From CAKRZE01 sp045617585 (GTDB lineage: Bacteria > Bacillota > Clostridia > Oscillospirales > CAG-272), in assembly GCA_045617585.1 (NCBI GenBank), contig JAZLIW010000054.1, positions 1-14,558 on the forward strand: DNA of 14,558 bases. Direction: 5' to 3'. This document shows, piece after piece, positions 1 to 8,035 of this stretch. Every line of letters starts with the position of its first letter. Position 1 is the first letter of the stretch. The notes below the pieces were generated by a model, which searched no databases, was not told where the DNA came from, and was given only the letters and a program-made list of their open reading frames with translations. A program made the translations under genes and the position numbers.

Positions 1-1
1 G

Positions 2-973
2 ATGCTCTCCGCCGCGGCGGCGCTCTTCCGCGCGACCGGGGAGGAGAAATACCAGACCGACGGGAAGCGGTTCTCGGACGGGGCTGTCAGCCAGTTCTGC
101 GGGACCAACCGCGGCGTGAAATTCTTCTGGACGGTCAACCGGAAGGGCACGCCCTCCCTTGATACGCAGACGATCTGGTTCAATCTGGTTCTGCTGCAGG
201 GCTTTCTCGATCTTTCTCCCTATTACGAAGGCGCGGAAAAGGCGGTCGGTACGTTTGAGACCTCGCTGAACTACGCCGTGGAGCATTACCTGAGGGACGG
301 CTTCCTCCCGCGCGATCTCGTGACGGGCTGGAACGGGGAAAGCCCCTACGACCAGAAAAAGAACGTCATGGATCAGGCGGCGTGCGCGGAAATGTACGCC
401 ATGATCGCCGAATGGGCGAGGGAAAAGGCAGGGCTTCCCGCACCGAAAAACGAGGAGATCAAAATCGATCTGACCAGGGATCCGGGCAAGCCGAATGAGC
501 AGGAATACGGAAAGGAATACCGGCTGGAAAAGGTCACAGCCGCCGTAAACGACAAAAATGAAGATTCCGCTTATCTGATCCGGAACGACGCGCAGGCGAA
601 CGCCTCCGAGCGCTACGCGGACGGGAGAGGGAGCCTCGTTTACCGGTTCCAGATCGATTCGATGGTGGAACCGGAGATCACGCTTTCGCTGCGGCAGGAT
701 TATAAGGTTTCGGTCTCGTGGAACGGCGACGATTACGTGACCGCGGTCAATTTCCGCGATCTCGTCGCGGCTGAGCCGGAGAAATATCCTGCTTCCGCGT
801 TCGCGGAGAGCGGCGGCTATACCGCCGGAACGAACCGCAACGAATACGTGATCCGTCCCTACGAATACGGGATCTATACGGAACTGTACGTGCTGATCGA
901 GGACGCGACGCCGCAGGACGGCTGGGGCGGGACGATCGACGGCATCAGGATCGAATACTACGTGGAAAAATGA
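2..973 (+). CDS. Putative GH76-like glycosidase, 3' part only, with C-terminal beta-rich module
   Basis: The gene is cut by the left edge: the frame is open from the first bases, so the ATG at base 2 is probably internal. About 323 residues remain. The first ~145 look like the end of an alpha/alpha-barrel (six-hairpin) glycosidase of the GH76 type (endo-alpha-1,6-mannanase family): an ATGEEKY stretch before a helix, then a WTVNRKGTP...DTQTIWFN segment and repeated amphipathic helices. The family's catalytic Asp-Asp pair would lie upstream, so activity cannot be judged. Residues ~155-323 form a separate beta-rich, aromatic module ending in a DGWGG...IEYY stretch, plausibly carbohydrate binding. 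The stop is 15 bases before the acyltransferase gene, so the two are probably co-transcribed. The GH76 assignment is by resemblance; another six-hairpin glycosidase is possible. Confidence 0.5.
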   Translation: MLSAAAALFRATGEEKYQTDGKRFSDGAVSQFCGTNRGVKFFWTVNRKGTPSLDTQTIWFNLVLLQGFLDLSPYYEGAEKAVGTFETSLNYAVEHYLRDGFLPRDLVTGWNGESPYDQKKNVMDQAACAEMYAMIAEWAREKAGLPAPKNEEIKIDLTRDPGKPNEQEYGKEYRLEKVTAAVNDKNEDSAYLIRNDAQANASERYADGRGSLVYRFQIDSMVEPEITLSLRQDYKVSVSWNGDDYVTAVNFRDLVAAEPEKYPASAFAESGGYTAGTNRNEYVIRPYEYGIYTELYVLIEDATPQDGWGGTIDGIRIEYYVEK

Positions 974-988
974 CAACGAGGTGTTTTC

Positions 989-2278
989 GTGAAGATCAGG
1001 ACCCAAAAATCGACCTATGACAAGGTCATGGCACTGCCGCGGGCAGAGCATAAACCGCCGAAAAAGCCGGGGCTCTTTTTCCGCACGCTGATGCGCGTGC
1101 TCGGGAACGGAGACCTGAAGGAGACCCGCTTCTCCTATACGAAAGACGAAGGATACCGGAAGCTGAAAGGGCCCTTCCTGATCCTTATGAACCATTCCAG
1201 CTTCATCGATCTGGAGATCGCGGCGCGGATCTTTTATCCGAAGCCCTATCAGATCGTCTGCACTTCGGACGGCTTTGTCGGCAAGGAACGGCTGATGCGC
1301 TCGCTCGGCTGTATCCCGACGCAGAAGTTCGTTTCCGATCTCACCCTGATCCGCGATATGCGGTATGCGCTGCACGAGCTCCGTACCTCGGTGCTTATGT
1401 ATCCCGAGGCGAGTTATTCCTTTGACGGCTGCGCGACGCCTCTGCCGCGGAAAATGGGGAATCTGCTGAAAATGCTGAAGGTCCCGGTGGTCATGGTGCG
1501 TACCTACGGCGCGTTCGCCCGGGATCCGCTGTACAACTGCCTTCAGAAGAGGAACGTCCGGGTCTCGGCACACGTCTCTCTGCTGCTGACGCCGGAGGCG
1601 ATCGCCGAAAAGACGACGGACGAGCTGGACGCGGTCCTTGACGGGGCGTTCACCTTCGATTCCTTCGCGTGGCAGAAGGAAAACGCCGTGGAGATCAGCG
1701 AGCCGTTCCGTGCCGACGGGCTGGAACGCGTTCTGTTCCGCTGCGCCGAATGCGGCGCGGAGGGGACGATGAAGGGGAAGGGAACGGAGCTGACCTGCTC
1801 CGCCTGCGGAAGGACCCTGACGCTCGATCCTTACGGCTCCCTCGTTCCGGCAGACGGCGGGACCGTGCGGTTTTCCCATATCCCCGACTGGTATCGCTGG
1901 GAGCGGGAGGAAACGGCGCGTGAGCTTGCGGACGGGACCTATGCCCTTGATACGGAGGTCTCGATCGGCATGATGGTCGACTACAAGGCGATCTATCTCG
2001 TCGGAGAGGGAAGACTGCGTCACTCGGCGGAGGGATTCGTCCTCGACGGGTGTGAGGGAAAACTGCATTACGAACAGAAACCGCAGGCCTCCTACGGTCT
2101 CTACTCCGATTATTTCTGGTACGAGATCGGCGACGTGATCTGCATCGGGAACCGCGACTGCCTCTATTACTGCTTCCCGAAGCGGGAGGGCGTCGTCGCA
2201 AAGACGCGCATCGCTGCGGAGGAACTGTATCGGATGACGCGCGGAACGGTCCGGAACGGAGCGTCCGTGAAACTTTGA
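989..2278 (+). CDS. PlsC-like acyltransferase fused to a zinc ribbon and an extra C-terminal domain
   Basis: A 429-residue protein starting at GTG, chosen because GAGGTG (978-983) lies 5 bases upstream. Residues ~55-215 are an acyltransferase of the PlsC/LPLAT family, which acylates lysophosphatidate or related lipids at the membrane. The catalytic NHxxxxD motif is NHSSFID (N68, H69, D74). The second conserved block reads YPEASYS (P139, E140), where many PlsC proteins have PEGTRS, so acceptor handling may differ. The protein then continues far beyond a usual PlsC (~200-250 residues). A four-cysteine zinc ribbon (C252-x2-C255 and C270-x2-C273) is followed by ~150 residues rich in Trp and Tyr that I do not recognise. 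No clear transmembrane helix is visible. It sits 15 bases after the glycosidase fragment and 20 bases before the DUF4349 gene, so it is in the operon. Acyltransferase fold is near certain; the substrate is unknown. Confidence 0.85.
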   Translation: MKIRTQKSTYDKVMALPRAEHKPPKKPGLFFRTLMRVLGNGDLKETRFSYTKDEGYRKLKGPFLILMNHSSFIDLEIAARIFYPKPYQIVCTSDGFVGKERLMRSLGCIPTQKFVSDLTLIRDMRYALHELRTSVLMYPEASYSFDGCATPLPRKMGNLLKMLKVPVVMVRTYGAFARDPLYNCLQKRNVRVSAHVSLLLTPEAIAEKTTDELDAVLDGAFTFDSFAWQKENAVEISEPFRADGLERVLFRCAECGAEGTMKGKGTELTCSACGRTLTLDPYGSLVPADGGTVRFSHIPDWYRWEREETARELADGTYALDTEVSIGMMVDYKAIYLVGEGRLRHSAEGFVLDGCEGKLHYEQKPQASYGLYSDYFWYEIGDVICIGNRDCLYYCFPKREGVVAKTRIAAEELYRMTRGTVRNGASVKL

Positions 2279-2298
2279 GAAAAAGAAAGGAAATGACG

Positions 2299-3243
2299 AT
2301 GACAAACAGAAAAAAGACCTTTTGCCTGCTGCTCCTTGCCGCGTTTCTCCTGCTTTCCGCTGTTTCCTGCTCGCAGAGCGGACGCGCAGTCATGGATGCC
2401 GACGATGAGACGCCGCAGATGAGCCTCAGCAAAAGCACTGCGGTGGAATACGGCGGTTCCGTCTCGGAACAGAAGCTGATCTGCCGCGGCGCGCTGACGC
2501 TTGAGACGCTCGATTTCGACAGCGGCGTGGAACGGATCGGCGCGCTGACCGGGTCCGTTGGCGGCTATCTGTCCGACTCCAAAATCGGCGGGACCTCAAA
2601 AAGCAGAAACTACAGCACCCGGACCGCGGCCTTTACGGCACGCGTCCCCGCCGATCGGCTGGACGAGTATCTTGCGGCGTTCTCCGGGGATTTCAACGTC
2701 CTTTCCACAGAAAAGAGCACGGAAGATGTGACCGAGACCTATTACGACGTCGAGGCGCGGCTGAACTCGCTGAAAAAGCAGGAGGAACGCGTCCTTGCCA
2801 TGATCGACGAGGCGGTCGATCTCGGCTATCTGCTGGAACTGACCGATAAACTCGCCGAGATCCAGGCGGATATCGACGTTCTGACGTCGAAAATCAACCG
2901 TATGGACAAGGATATTGCCTATTCGACGGTGACGCTGACCCTCTACGAGGTCGGTCAGCTCACGCCCGAACAGAAGGAATCCTTCGGGGCAAGGCTCGCG
3001 GACGCGTTCGTTACCTCGTGGCAGGATTTTGCCGAAGGCTGCGGCAGCTTTGCCGTGTTCCTCGTTTCGGCACTTCCCACCCTTCTCGTTCTTGCGGTCC
3101 TCATCTTCCTGACGGTCCTGCTGATCCGCGCACTGAAAAAGAAAAATAAGAAGCGTACGGTATCCTATGCCCCGCACGTCGGCCCGACCGCACCCGGCTC
3201 CGGCACGAACGCAGGAGGCCCCGGCACGGGCGCGCGGCAGTGA
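2299..3243 (+). CDS. DUF4349-family membrane-anchored lipoprotein
   Basis: The frame is open from a TTG at 2275, but I place the start at the ATG at 2299 because AGAAAGG (2284-2290) is then 8 bases upstream; an ATG at 2293 would be too close. The 314-residue product begins with a positive N-terminus (TNRKK), a hydrophobic stretch and a lipobox-like AVSC, predicting lipidation at C24. The body matches DUF4349: a small alpha/beta part, then the typical ETYYDVEARLNSLKKQEER segment and a coiled coil (about residues 145-215) ending DIAYSTVTLTLYE. One transmembrane helix (about 252-276) follows, then a basic KKKNKK stop-transfer stretch and a short Gly/Pro/Thr-rich tail. The family's role is unknown; it is envelope-located. 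A lipid anchor together with a C-terminal helix would leave the coiled coil outside the cell. It lies 20 bases after the acyltransferase gene. Confidence 0.85.
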   Translation: MTNRKKTFCLLLLAAFLLLSAVSCSQSGRAVMDADDETPQMSLSKSTAVEYGGSVSEQKLICRGALTLETLDFDSGVERIGALTGSVGGYLSDSKIGGTSKSRNYSTRTAAFTARVPADRLDEYLAAFSGDFNVLSTEKSTEDVTETYYDVEARLNSLKKQEERVLAMIDEAVDLGYLLELTDKLAEIQADIDVLTSKINRMDKDIAYSTVTLTLYEVGQLTPEQKESFGARLADAFVTSWQDFAEGCGSFAVFLVSALPTLLVLAVLIFLTVLLIRALKKKNKKRTVSYAPHVGPTAPGSGTNAGGPGTGARQ

Positions 3244-3284
3244 TCGCCGACCGGGCGAAAAATGAAACTCACCGTAAAACCGAA

Positions 3285-3290
3285 AGAGGG
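3285..3290 (+). promoter_or_regulatory. Shine-Dalgarno AGAGGG that fixes a TTG start
   Basis: AGAGGG lies 8 bases before the TTG at 3299. The next in-frame ATG, at 3314, would be 23 bases from it, too far for normal initiation, so the TTG is the likelier start of the following lipoprotein gene. Confidence 0.7.
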
Positions 3291-3298
3291 TAGAACAA

Positions 3299-4612
3299 TT
3301 GTCTGCACCGGTTATGTCAGCAAAAGGAAAGATCGCCGTCCGGGCACTTTTGTCCCTTTTGTCCCTGATTCTGCTTCTGCCGTCGGTTTCCTGCAAACCG
3401 CTGGTATTTCTGCCGGAAGCATCCGGTGAGATCGCAGATAACAATATCCTGCCGACGGAGTTCTCGTACGTTGACGGAAGCGACCGGCCGATCGCCCCTT
3501 CCGGGCAGCACGGTGAGATCGTGGAGGGCGACTGTCTGATATACGACGACGGATATTCCCTTGTCAGGTATCATATCCGGAACGACGCGAGGACCTACGT
3601 CTGTGCCAATCCGCTTTGCAGACACGGCGACGCCTCCTGCCCGTTCTTCGGGCGTATGGAATGCCGGTATTACCGCGGGAAATTGTTTCTATTGAAGCGC
3701 GGTCAATCCGATGACGGCAGCTCTTACCGCTTTTATTCCTGCTATGACCCCGAAAGCGGAGAAGAAACGATCCTGTGCAGAAATAACGGCTCGGGAAACA
3801 TTAGTATCGGTTCCGTTCTGTTCGACGGAGACGATTTCTATTATTACGAGGTGATTCCTTCCGAGGAGGGTCCGGGCACGGAACCGAAGCAGTACCGCTG
3901 CTTTCTGAACCGGTACGACCTGATAAACGGGAAAACCGAAAAGGTGTTGGAATTCCCGTCGAAAAACTACGATTTTCTTCTGACCGCCTCCGATCATAAG
4001 ATCGTTCTGTGCGAGGCGGGAAAGGGACTGTACTATATCAACGCCGACGGGTCGGATTCCTTTGAGAAGCATTATTTTTACTTCTCCGACGATCCCGGAT
4101 TCGGGTATCTGATGGATTGCTGCCAGCCGGTCGGAGACGAACTGTTCATCTGTGAGGAAAAAGGAGATCGATCGGTTTTTTATAAGCTCAGCTTTACCGG
4201 TGAAAAGGAGACCGTTGCCGAGCTCAGCGGTGCTGCGGCAGACTGCTTTTTTACGAACGATTACGTCTACTTCAGGATCCCGGGAGAGAAGACGATCGGC
4301 AAAATGGGGAACGGCAGCGCGTCGGATCAGCTCTTTGACCTGAAGGTGTCTGTCCCCGGAATCTACCGGATGGATTACGCCGGAAATACGGAGGAGGTCT
4401 TTCTCGAATTCCCGGAAAACCGGGGATACGATACCTGTTCCTTTGCCGGGGACTTTACCGTGTTCGGCAACTATATCTTCGCGCGGTACGTCCATTACGG
4501 AAGAGAACGGAAGGACGTTTACGGCGCGGAGGATTATTCGGGATCCCTTTCCGGTCTTATGAGGATCGATATCACAACGAAAGAGATCGTTTACGTCAGC
4601 GGAAAACAATGA
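3299..4612 (+). CDS. Lipoprotein with a CX4CXHX4C motif, probable beta-propeller-like surface protein
   Basis: A 437-residue protein starting at TTG (see the AGAGGG site). A signal peptide with a long Leu-rich core ends at a lipobox-like PSVSC, predicting lipidation at C32. Near residues 102-114 there is a compact motif C102-x4-C107-x-H109-x4-C114 in an NPLCRHGDASCP context, which could bind a metal or form disulfides. The rest is a series of short beta-strand segments with repeated Tyr/Phe pairs (FDGDDFYYYE, NDYVYFRIPG, YDTCSFAGDF), a pattern typical of propeller-like (DUF5050-type) extracellular proteins of Clostridia. There is no recognisable catalytic site. It is 55 bases after the DUF4349 gene and 21 bases before the ABC permease gene, so it may be a substrate-capture or sensor partner of that transporter. 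That role is inferred from position only. Confidence 0.75.
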   Translation: MSAPVMSAKGKIAVRALLSLLSLILLLPSVSCKPLVFLPEASGEIADNNILPTEFSYVDGSDRPIAPSGQHGEIVEGDCLIYDDGYSLVRYHIRNDARTYVCANPLCRHGDASCPFFGRMECRYYRGKLFLLKRGQSDDGSSYRFYSCYDPESGEETILCRNNGSGNISIGSVLFDGDDFYYYEVIPSEEGPGTEPKQYRCFLNRYDLINGKTEKVLEFPSKNYDFLLTASDHKIVLCEAGKGLYYINADGSDSFEKHYFYFSDDPGFGYLMDCCQPVGDELFICEEKGDRSVFYKLSFTGEKETVAELSGAAADCFFTNDYVYFRIPGEKTIGKMGNGSASDQLFDLKVSVPGIYRMDYAGNTEEVFLEFPENRGYDTCSFAGDFTVFGNYIFARYVHYGRERKDVYGAEDYSGSLSGLMRIDITTKEIVYVSGKQ

Positions 4613-4633
4613 CCGGAAAACAGAGGGCGTGAT

Positions 4634-7021
4634 ATGCTGCGATATGAATTCAAAAAAATCTTTTCGCAAAAAGCGATCTGCGTTTTGCTCCTTTTGTTAT
4701 GGGTTCTGTTTTGCGCCGTGTTCATCGGTGACGTGAAACGGATCGGTGAAAACACGGTCCCTGCTGCCGACGCGGACGCCTTTTTCGATCTGTACGTCAA
4801 TCAGCCGGAAACGGTCCTGCAGGCGATGGCAGACAGAAAAGCGGAAAAGGATGAATACGACCGGATCACGATGAAGATGACGAGGGAGGAGGCAGAGCAA
4901 TACGGTCCCTTTGCGCCGGAGGACCGGTTTATTCATTCCGACCGGTTTTCGGATGATTCACTGTATGAACTGCTTGAGAAAAGGCTGACGTATACGACCA
5001 CGTACGCCGCTGACCTGAAAAACGTGATCCGGCAGGCAAAAGCAAATAAAGACGAATATCTCGGGGAAGACCGCCGTGCGGATCCCTTTCTGATTCGTTA
5101 TCAGGACAGTGTGATCCGGAGCTACGAAAAGGTGCTCTCGGAGGTCCCGGCGATCGGCTTTGAAAACGTTCACGGCTGGGGGACGCTCTTTCAGTCAGAG
5201 ACTGCGGATTTCTTTATCGTTCTGTCCGTGATCCTGTTTTCCTCCTGCGTCTTTCTGCAGGAAAGGACGAGCGGATTCCAGCAGATATTGAAAACGTCAA
5301 AGAACGGGCGAGGGAAGACCGTTTTGCGGAAGTGGATCGTTCTGATATCCGGGACCGCGTTCCTGACCGTTTTCTATATCCTGACGGAAGCCGCCGTGAT
5401 CGGCGGGTTTCTCGGGTATTCGTCCGGTCTCAATTACGTTTCCGCGATAGAAACGTTCCGCCTTTTTCCCTATCCCATGACGATGTTCGGCTTTCTCTCC
5501 GTTTTCGTCCTGCTGAAAATCCTGGCGGCAGGGCTCCTCGGCACGGTCGTTGCCTTCGTTTCCACGGTCGCCGGAAAGATCGAAACGATCTATTTGAGCG
5601 GGGTACTGTTCTTTTCTGCCGGGCTTCTCTCCTCGTTCCTTGCGGAAGATCATTTTCTTTCAAGGATCGGTTTCGTCCGTACGTTCGGGGTGAAGTCGCT
5701 TTTGCAGAAGGCCGTATATTACCGCATCTTCGGCTTCCCGGTGCCCTGCATCGTTTTCAACGCCGCGGTCTATCTGCTTCTCACGCTCGTCCTGATCGCG
5801 CTGTCCTTCGTCGTGATCTGCCGCTGCCCGACCGCGCGCGTCGGCAGGACGCGTCTGTTTCCAGGGGAGGAAGGACCTTTTACGGCTGCCGCGCCGCGTT
5901 CTTTGCTCGGATGGGAGATCTGCAAAAGGATGACCGTTTCCAGGATGGGGATCGTCCTGATCGCCGTGATCCTTCTCGGTCTCGGTCTGTCAGCCGTTTC
6001 TTTGAAGCCGAACGAAACCGCTTCCGAGGAGTATTATCAGGATTATCTTTCCGAAGTACACGGACAGTGGACGGAAGAGACGGGAACCTATCTGGAAAAG
6101 GAGAAGAACCGGATCGCCGAAGCGATCGCTATGGGTGAAGGTGCGAAGGAATACTTTCTGCAGGGTCTGATCGGCGAAGAGGAATACGACCGGATAGAAA
6201 ACGAATATTTCGACGCGCTGTTCCGGAAAGATGCTTTTGAGCGGGTGGAGCGGCAGGCGGAATACCTGAAGCAGAGAAGAGACGACGGACGGACCGCGGG
6301 GTGGATGATCGACACGGATCCGTGGGAGAAGCTGTTCTTCGGCTCCGGATATTACCTGATCCTCGCATGGGTCGTGCTTCTGTCGTCCGGGCTGTATCCC
6401 TTCGAATACGGTACGAAGGACGGCGGGTTTGCCTCCATCCTGCATTCGACGAAGAAGGGAGGAGGCGAGACCTTCCGTGCCAAAACGGGCGCGGCGGTCA
6501 TTCTGACGGCGCTCGGCTACGCTTCCGTGACCGCCGTCACGCTTCTCGTCTTCCGGCTTCGGTTCGGATGGAAGGACCTGAACGCTCCGCTTTGTTCGAT
6601 CGAACGGTTTTCCGACGTGGACGGCGGGATCACGGTCGGCGGTACCTTTTTTCTGTTCCTCGGCGTTCCGCTTGCCGCGTTCCTTCTGCTCTCCGTGATT
6701 ACCGCGTGCGTTTCCAGGATCACGAAAAGCACGCTTGTCACACTGTGTATTGCTACGGTGCTTTCCTTTACGGCGGAACTGGCAGAAATGAGCGGTGCGG
6801 AAAACGCGCGGCATTTCAACATTCTGCATCTGTTCTCCGGCTCGGAGGCCGTCAGGATATCCGCCCGGGCTGATTTGCTCGGATGGGACTATTCGGAGCT
6901 TTGCATCATGCTTGCCGTCTTCACGGCGATCTGCGTCGGTATCGTGCTTGTTTCCTGCCGCCGTGCCGGAAACGGAAATAAGGAGAAAACACATGCTTCT
7001 GTCGTTTCGGAACGTCAATAA
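4634..7021 (+). CDS. ABC-2 type permease built of two fused homologous halves
   Basis: A 795-residue membrane protein; AGAGGG (4622-4627) is 6 bases before the ATG. I count about twelve hydrophobic segments in two sets of six. Half 1: helix ~14-32, a large outside loop to ~190, then helices near 192-210, 234-260, 286-310, 319-337 and 372-397. Half 2: helix ~437-455, outside loop to ~570, then helices near 570-590, 618-640, 669-695, 699-717 and 756-775. Both halves open with a basic amphipathic N-terminus and share a cytoplasmic motif: GFQQILKTSKNGRGK (214-228) and GFASILHSTKKGGGE (598-612). This is an internal duplication in which one polypeptide could supply both membrane subunits of an exporter. 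The stop overlaps the ATPase gene by 29 bases, so the two are translationally coupled. The substrate cannot be told from sequence; peptide or antibiotic export, or envelope homeostasis, are usual for such permeases. Confidence 0.85.
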   Translation: MLRYEFKKIFSQKAICVLLLLLWVLFCAVFIGDVKRIGENTVPAADADAFFDLYVNQPETVLQAMADRKAEKDEYDRITMKMTREEAEQYGPFAPEDRFIHSDRFSDDSLYELLEKRLTYTTTYAADLKNVIRQAKANKDEYLGEDRRADPFLIRYQDSVIRSYEKVLSEVPAIGFENVHGWGTLFQSETADFFIVLSVILFSSCVFLQERTSGFQQILKTSKNGRGKTVLRKWIVLISGTAFLTVFYILTEAAVIGGFLGYSSGLNYVSAIETFRLFPYPMTMFGFLSVFVLLKILAAGLLGTVVAFVSTVAGKIETIYLSGVLFFSAGLLSSFLAEDHFLSRIGFVRTFGVKSLLQKAVYYRIFGFPVPCIVFNAAVYLLLTLVLIALSFVVICRCPTARVGRTRLFPGEEGPFTAAAPRSLLGWEICKRMTVSRMGIVLIAVILLGLGLSAVSLKPNETASEEYYQDYLSEVHGQWTEETGTYLEKEKNRIAEAIAMGEGAKEYFLQGLIGEEEYDRIENEYFDALFRKDAFERVERQAEYLKQRRDDGRTAGWMIDTDPWEKLFFGSGYYLILAWVVLLSSGLYPFEYGTKDGGFASILHSTKKGGGETFRAKTGAAVILTALGYASVTAVTLLVFRLRFGWKDLNAPLCSIERFSDVDGGITVGGTFFLFLGVPLAAFLLLSVITACVSRITKSTLVTLCIATVLSFTAELAEMSGAENARHFNILHLFSGSEAVRISARADLLGWDYSELCIMLAVFTAICVGIVLVSCRRAGNGNKEKTHASVVSERQ

Positions 7022-7904
7022 GTTTTATGGGAAGAATCACGCTCTTTCCGATTTTTCCGTGGAGCTTCGCCCCGGGATCTATGCGCTTCTCGGTCCCAAC
7101 GGCGCCGGGAAGTCTTCCCTGATCAATATTATCACCGGCAATCTGAACGCGGACGGCGGAGAGATCCTGTTTGACGGGGAAGATACGGTCAGAATGGGGG
7201 AGCGCTTCCGGGAAAAGATCGGCTTCATGCCGCAGTATCCCGGACTGTATCAGAATTTTGAAGTCGGACAGTTCATGCTCTACGTCGCGGAACTGAAGGA
7301 TCTCGGCAACGGGATGAAAAAGCAGGAACGGAAGGAATTCCTGCGGGATAAGATCGTTTCCGTGCTGATGTCCGTGGGGCTGGAGGATACCGTACACAAA
7401 AAGATCGGTGCGCTCTCCGGTGGAATGAAGCAGCGTCTCGCACTTGCGCAGGCGGTGCTGGGAGACCCGCAGATCCTGATCCTCGACGAGCCGACGGCGG
7501 GGCTCGATCCGATGCAGAGGATCGCCGTCCGTAATTTTATCGCGGGGCTTTCCCACGACAGGATCATTCTCATCGCGACGCACGTCGTCAGTGACGTTGA
7601 ATTCATCGCGAATCAGGTCATCCTTCTGGATCGGGGCGTCATCGTGAAAATGGGACCTCCGCAGGAGCTGATCCGTGAGATCTCGGGGAAGGTATGGACG
7701 GTCACGACAGACCTTCAAAGCGCCGCGGCGTATCAGGAACGTCATTGCGTGACGAACGTTACCTACGACGATTCGCAGGGAAACGCGGTGCTGCGGATCA
7801 TCTCGGACGAAAAACCGACGGAAAACGCGGTTTCGGTCACGCCGAGGCTGGAGGACTGCTATCTGTTTTCTTTATCTTACAAGAACACGTCGGTTTCGGA
7901 CTGA
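6993..7904 (+). CDS. ABC transporter ATP-binding protein
   Basis: The start is the ATG at 6993, with AGGAG (6981-6985) 7 bases upstream; the open frame reaches further 5' only inside the permease gene. The 303-residue product has every element of an active ABC ATPase: Walker A GPNGAGKS (34-41), Q-loop glutamine Q81 (FMPQY), signature LSGGMKQ (141-147), Walker B ending LDE (D165, catalytic E166) and the H-loop H197 (ATHVV). The C-terminal ~80 residues are a variable regulatory tail, as in BcrA/YtrB-type ATPases of ABC-2 exporters. It hydrolyses ATP on the inner face of the membrane and should drive the permease it overlaps by 29 bases. It is the last gene before a strong terminator. Confidence 0.95.
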   Translation: MLLSFRNVNKFYGKNHALSDFSVELRPGIYALLGPNGAGKSSLINIITGNLNADGGEILFDGEDTVRMGERFREKIGFMPQYPGLYQNFEVGQFMLYVAELKDLGNGMKKQERKEFLRDKIVSVLMSVGLEDTVHKKIGALSGGMKQRLALAQAVLGDPQILILDEPTAGLDPMQRIAVRNFIAGLSHDRIILIATHVVSDVEFIANQVILLDRGVIVKMGPPQELIREISGKVWTVTTDLQSAAAYQERHCVTNVTYDDSQGNAVLRIISDEKPTENAVSVTPRLEDCYLFSLSYKNTSVSD

Positions 7905-7910
7905 CAAAAG

Positions 7911-7946
7911 GCACGCGGAGGCGTTCAGCCGCACGCGTGCTTTTTT
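7911..7946 (+). terminator. Rho-independent terminator of the left operon
   Basis: GCACGCG (7911-7917) pairs perfectly with CGCGTGC (7934-7940), followed by six T. An inner GGC/GCC pair (7920-7922 with 7928-7930) stabilises the loop. It begins 7 bases after the ATPase stop codon. Confidence 0.9.
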
Positions 7947-7962
7947 GTTTACACCCATTGTC

Positions 7963-7991
7963 TTGACAAAACCGGAAAAATAATGTATGAT
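7963..7991 (+). promoter_or_regulatory. Sigma-A promoter for the amidase gene
   Basis: TTGACA (7963-7968), a 17-base spacer and TATGAT (7986-7991) are close to the vegetative consensus. Transcription should start near 7998, giving a leader of about 38 bases before the amidase ATG. It directly follows the terminator of the previous operon. Confidence 0.88.
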
Positions 7992-8035
7992 GGACGGGTA
8001 TCAAAAAGCGGCGGATGCCGCGGAACGGAGAACCT

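Noticed and set aside
1695..2438. Minus-strand open frame of 247 codons over the acyltransferase and DUF4349 genes
   Set aside because: The translation is Arg/Ser/Pro-rich, as expected from antisense of GC-rich coding DNA, and the opposite strand has well-supported genes.
5990..7018. Minus-strand open frame of 342 codons over the permease gene
   Set aside because: No recognisable domain, charged low-complexity composition, and the plus-strand permease shows clear membrane segments.
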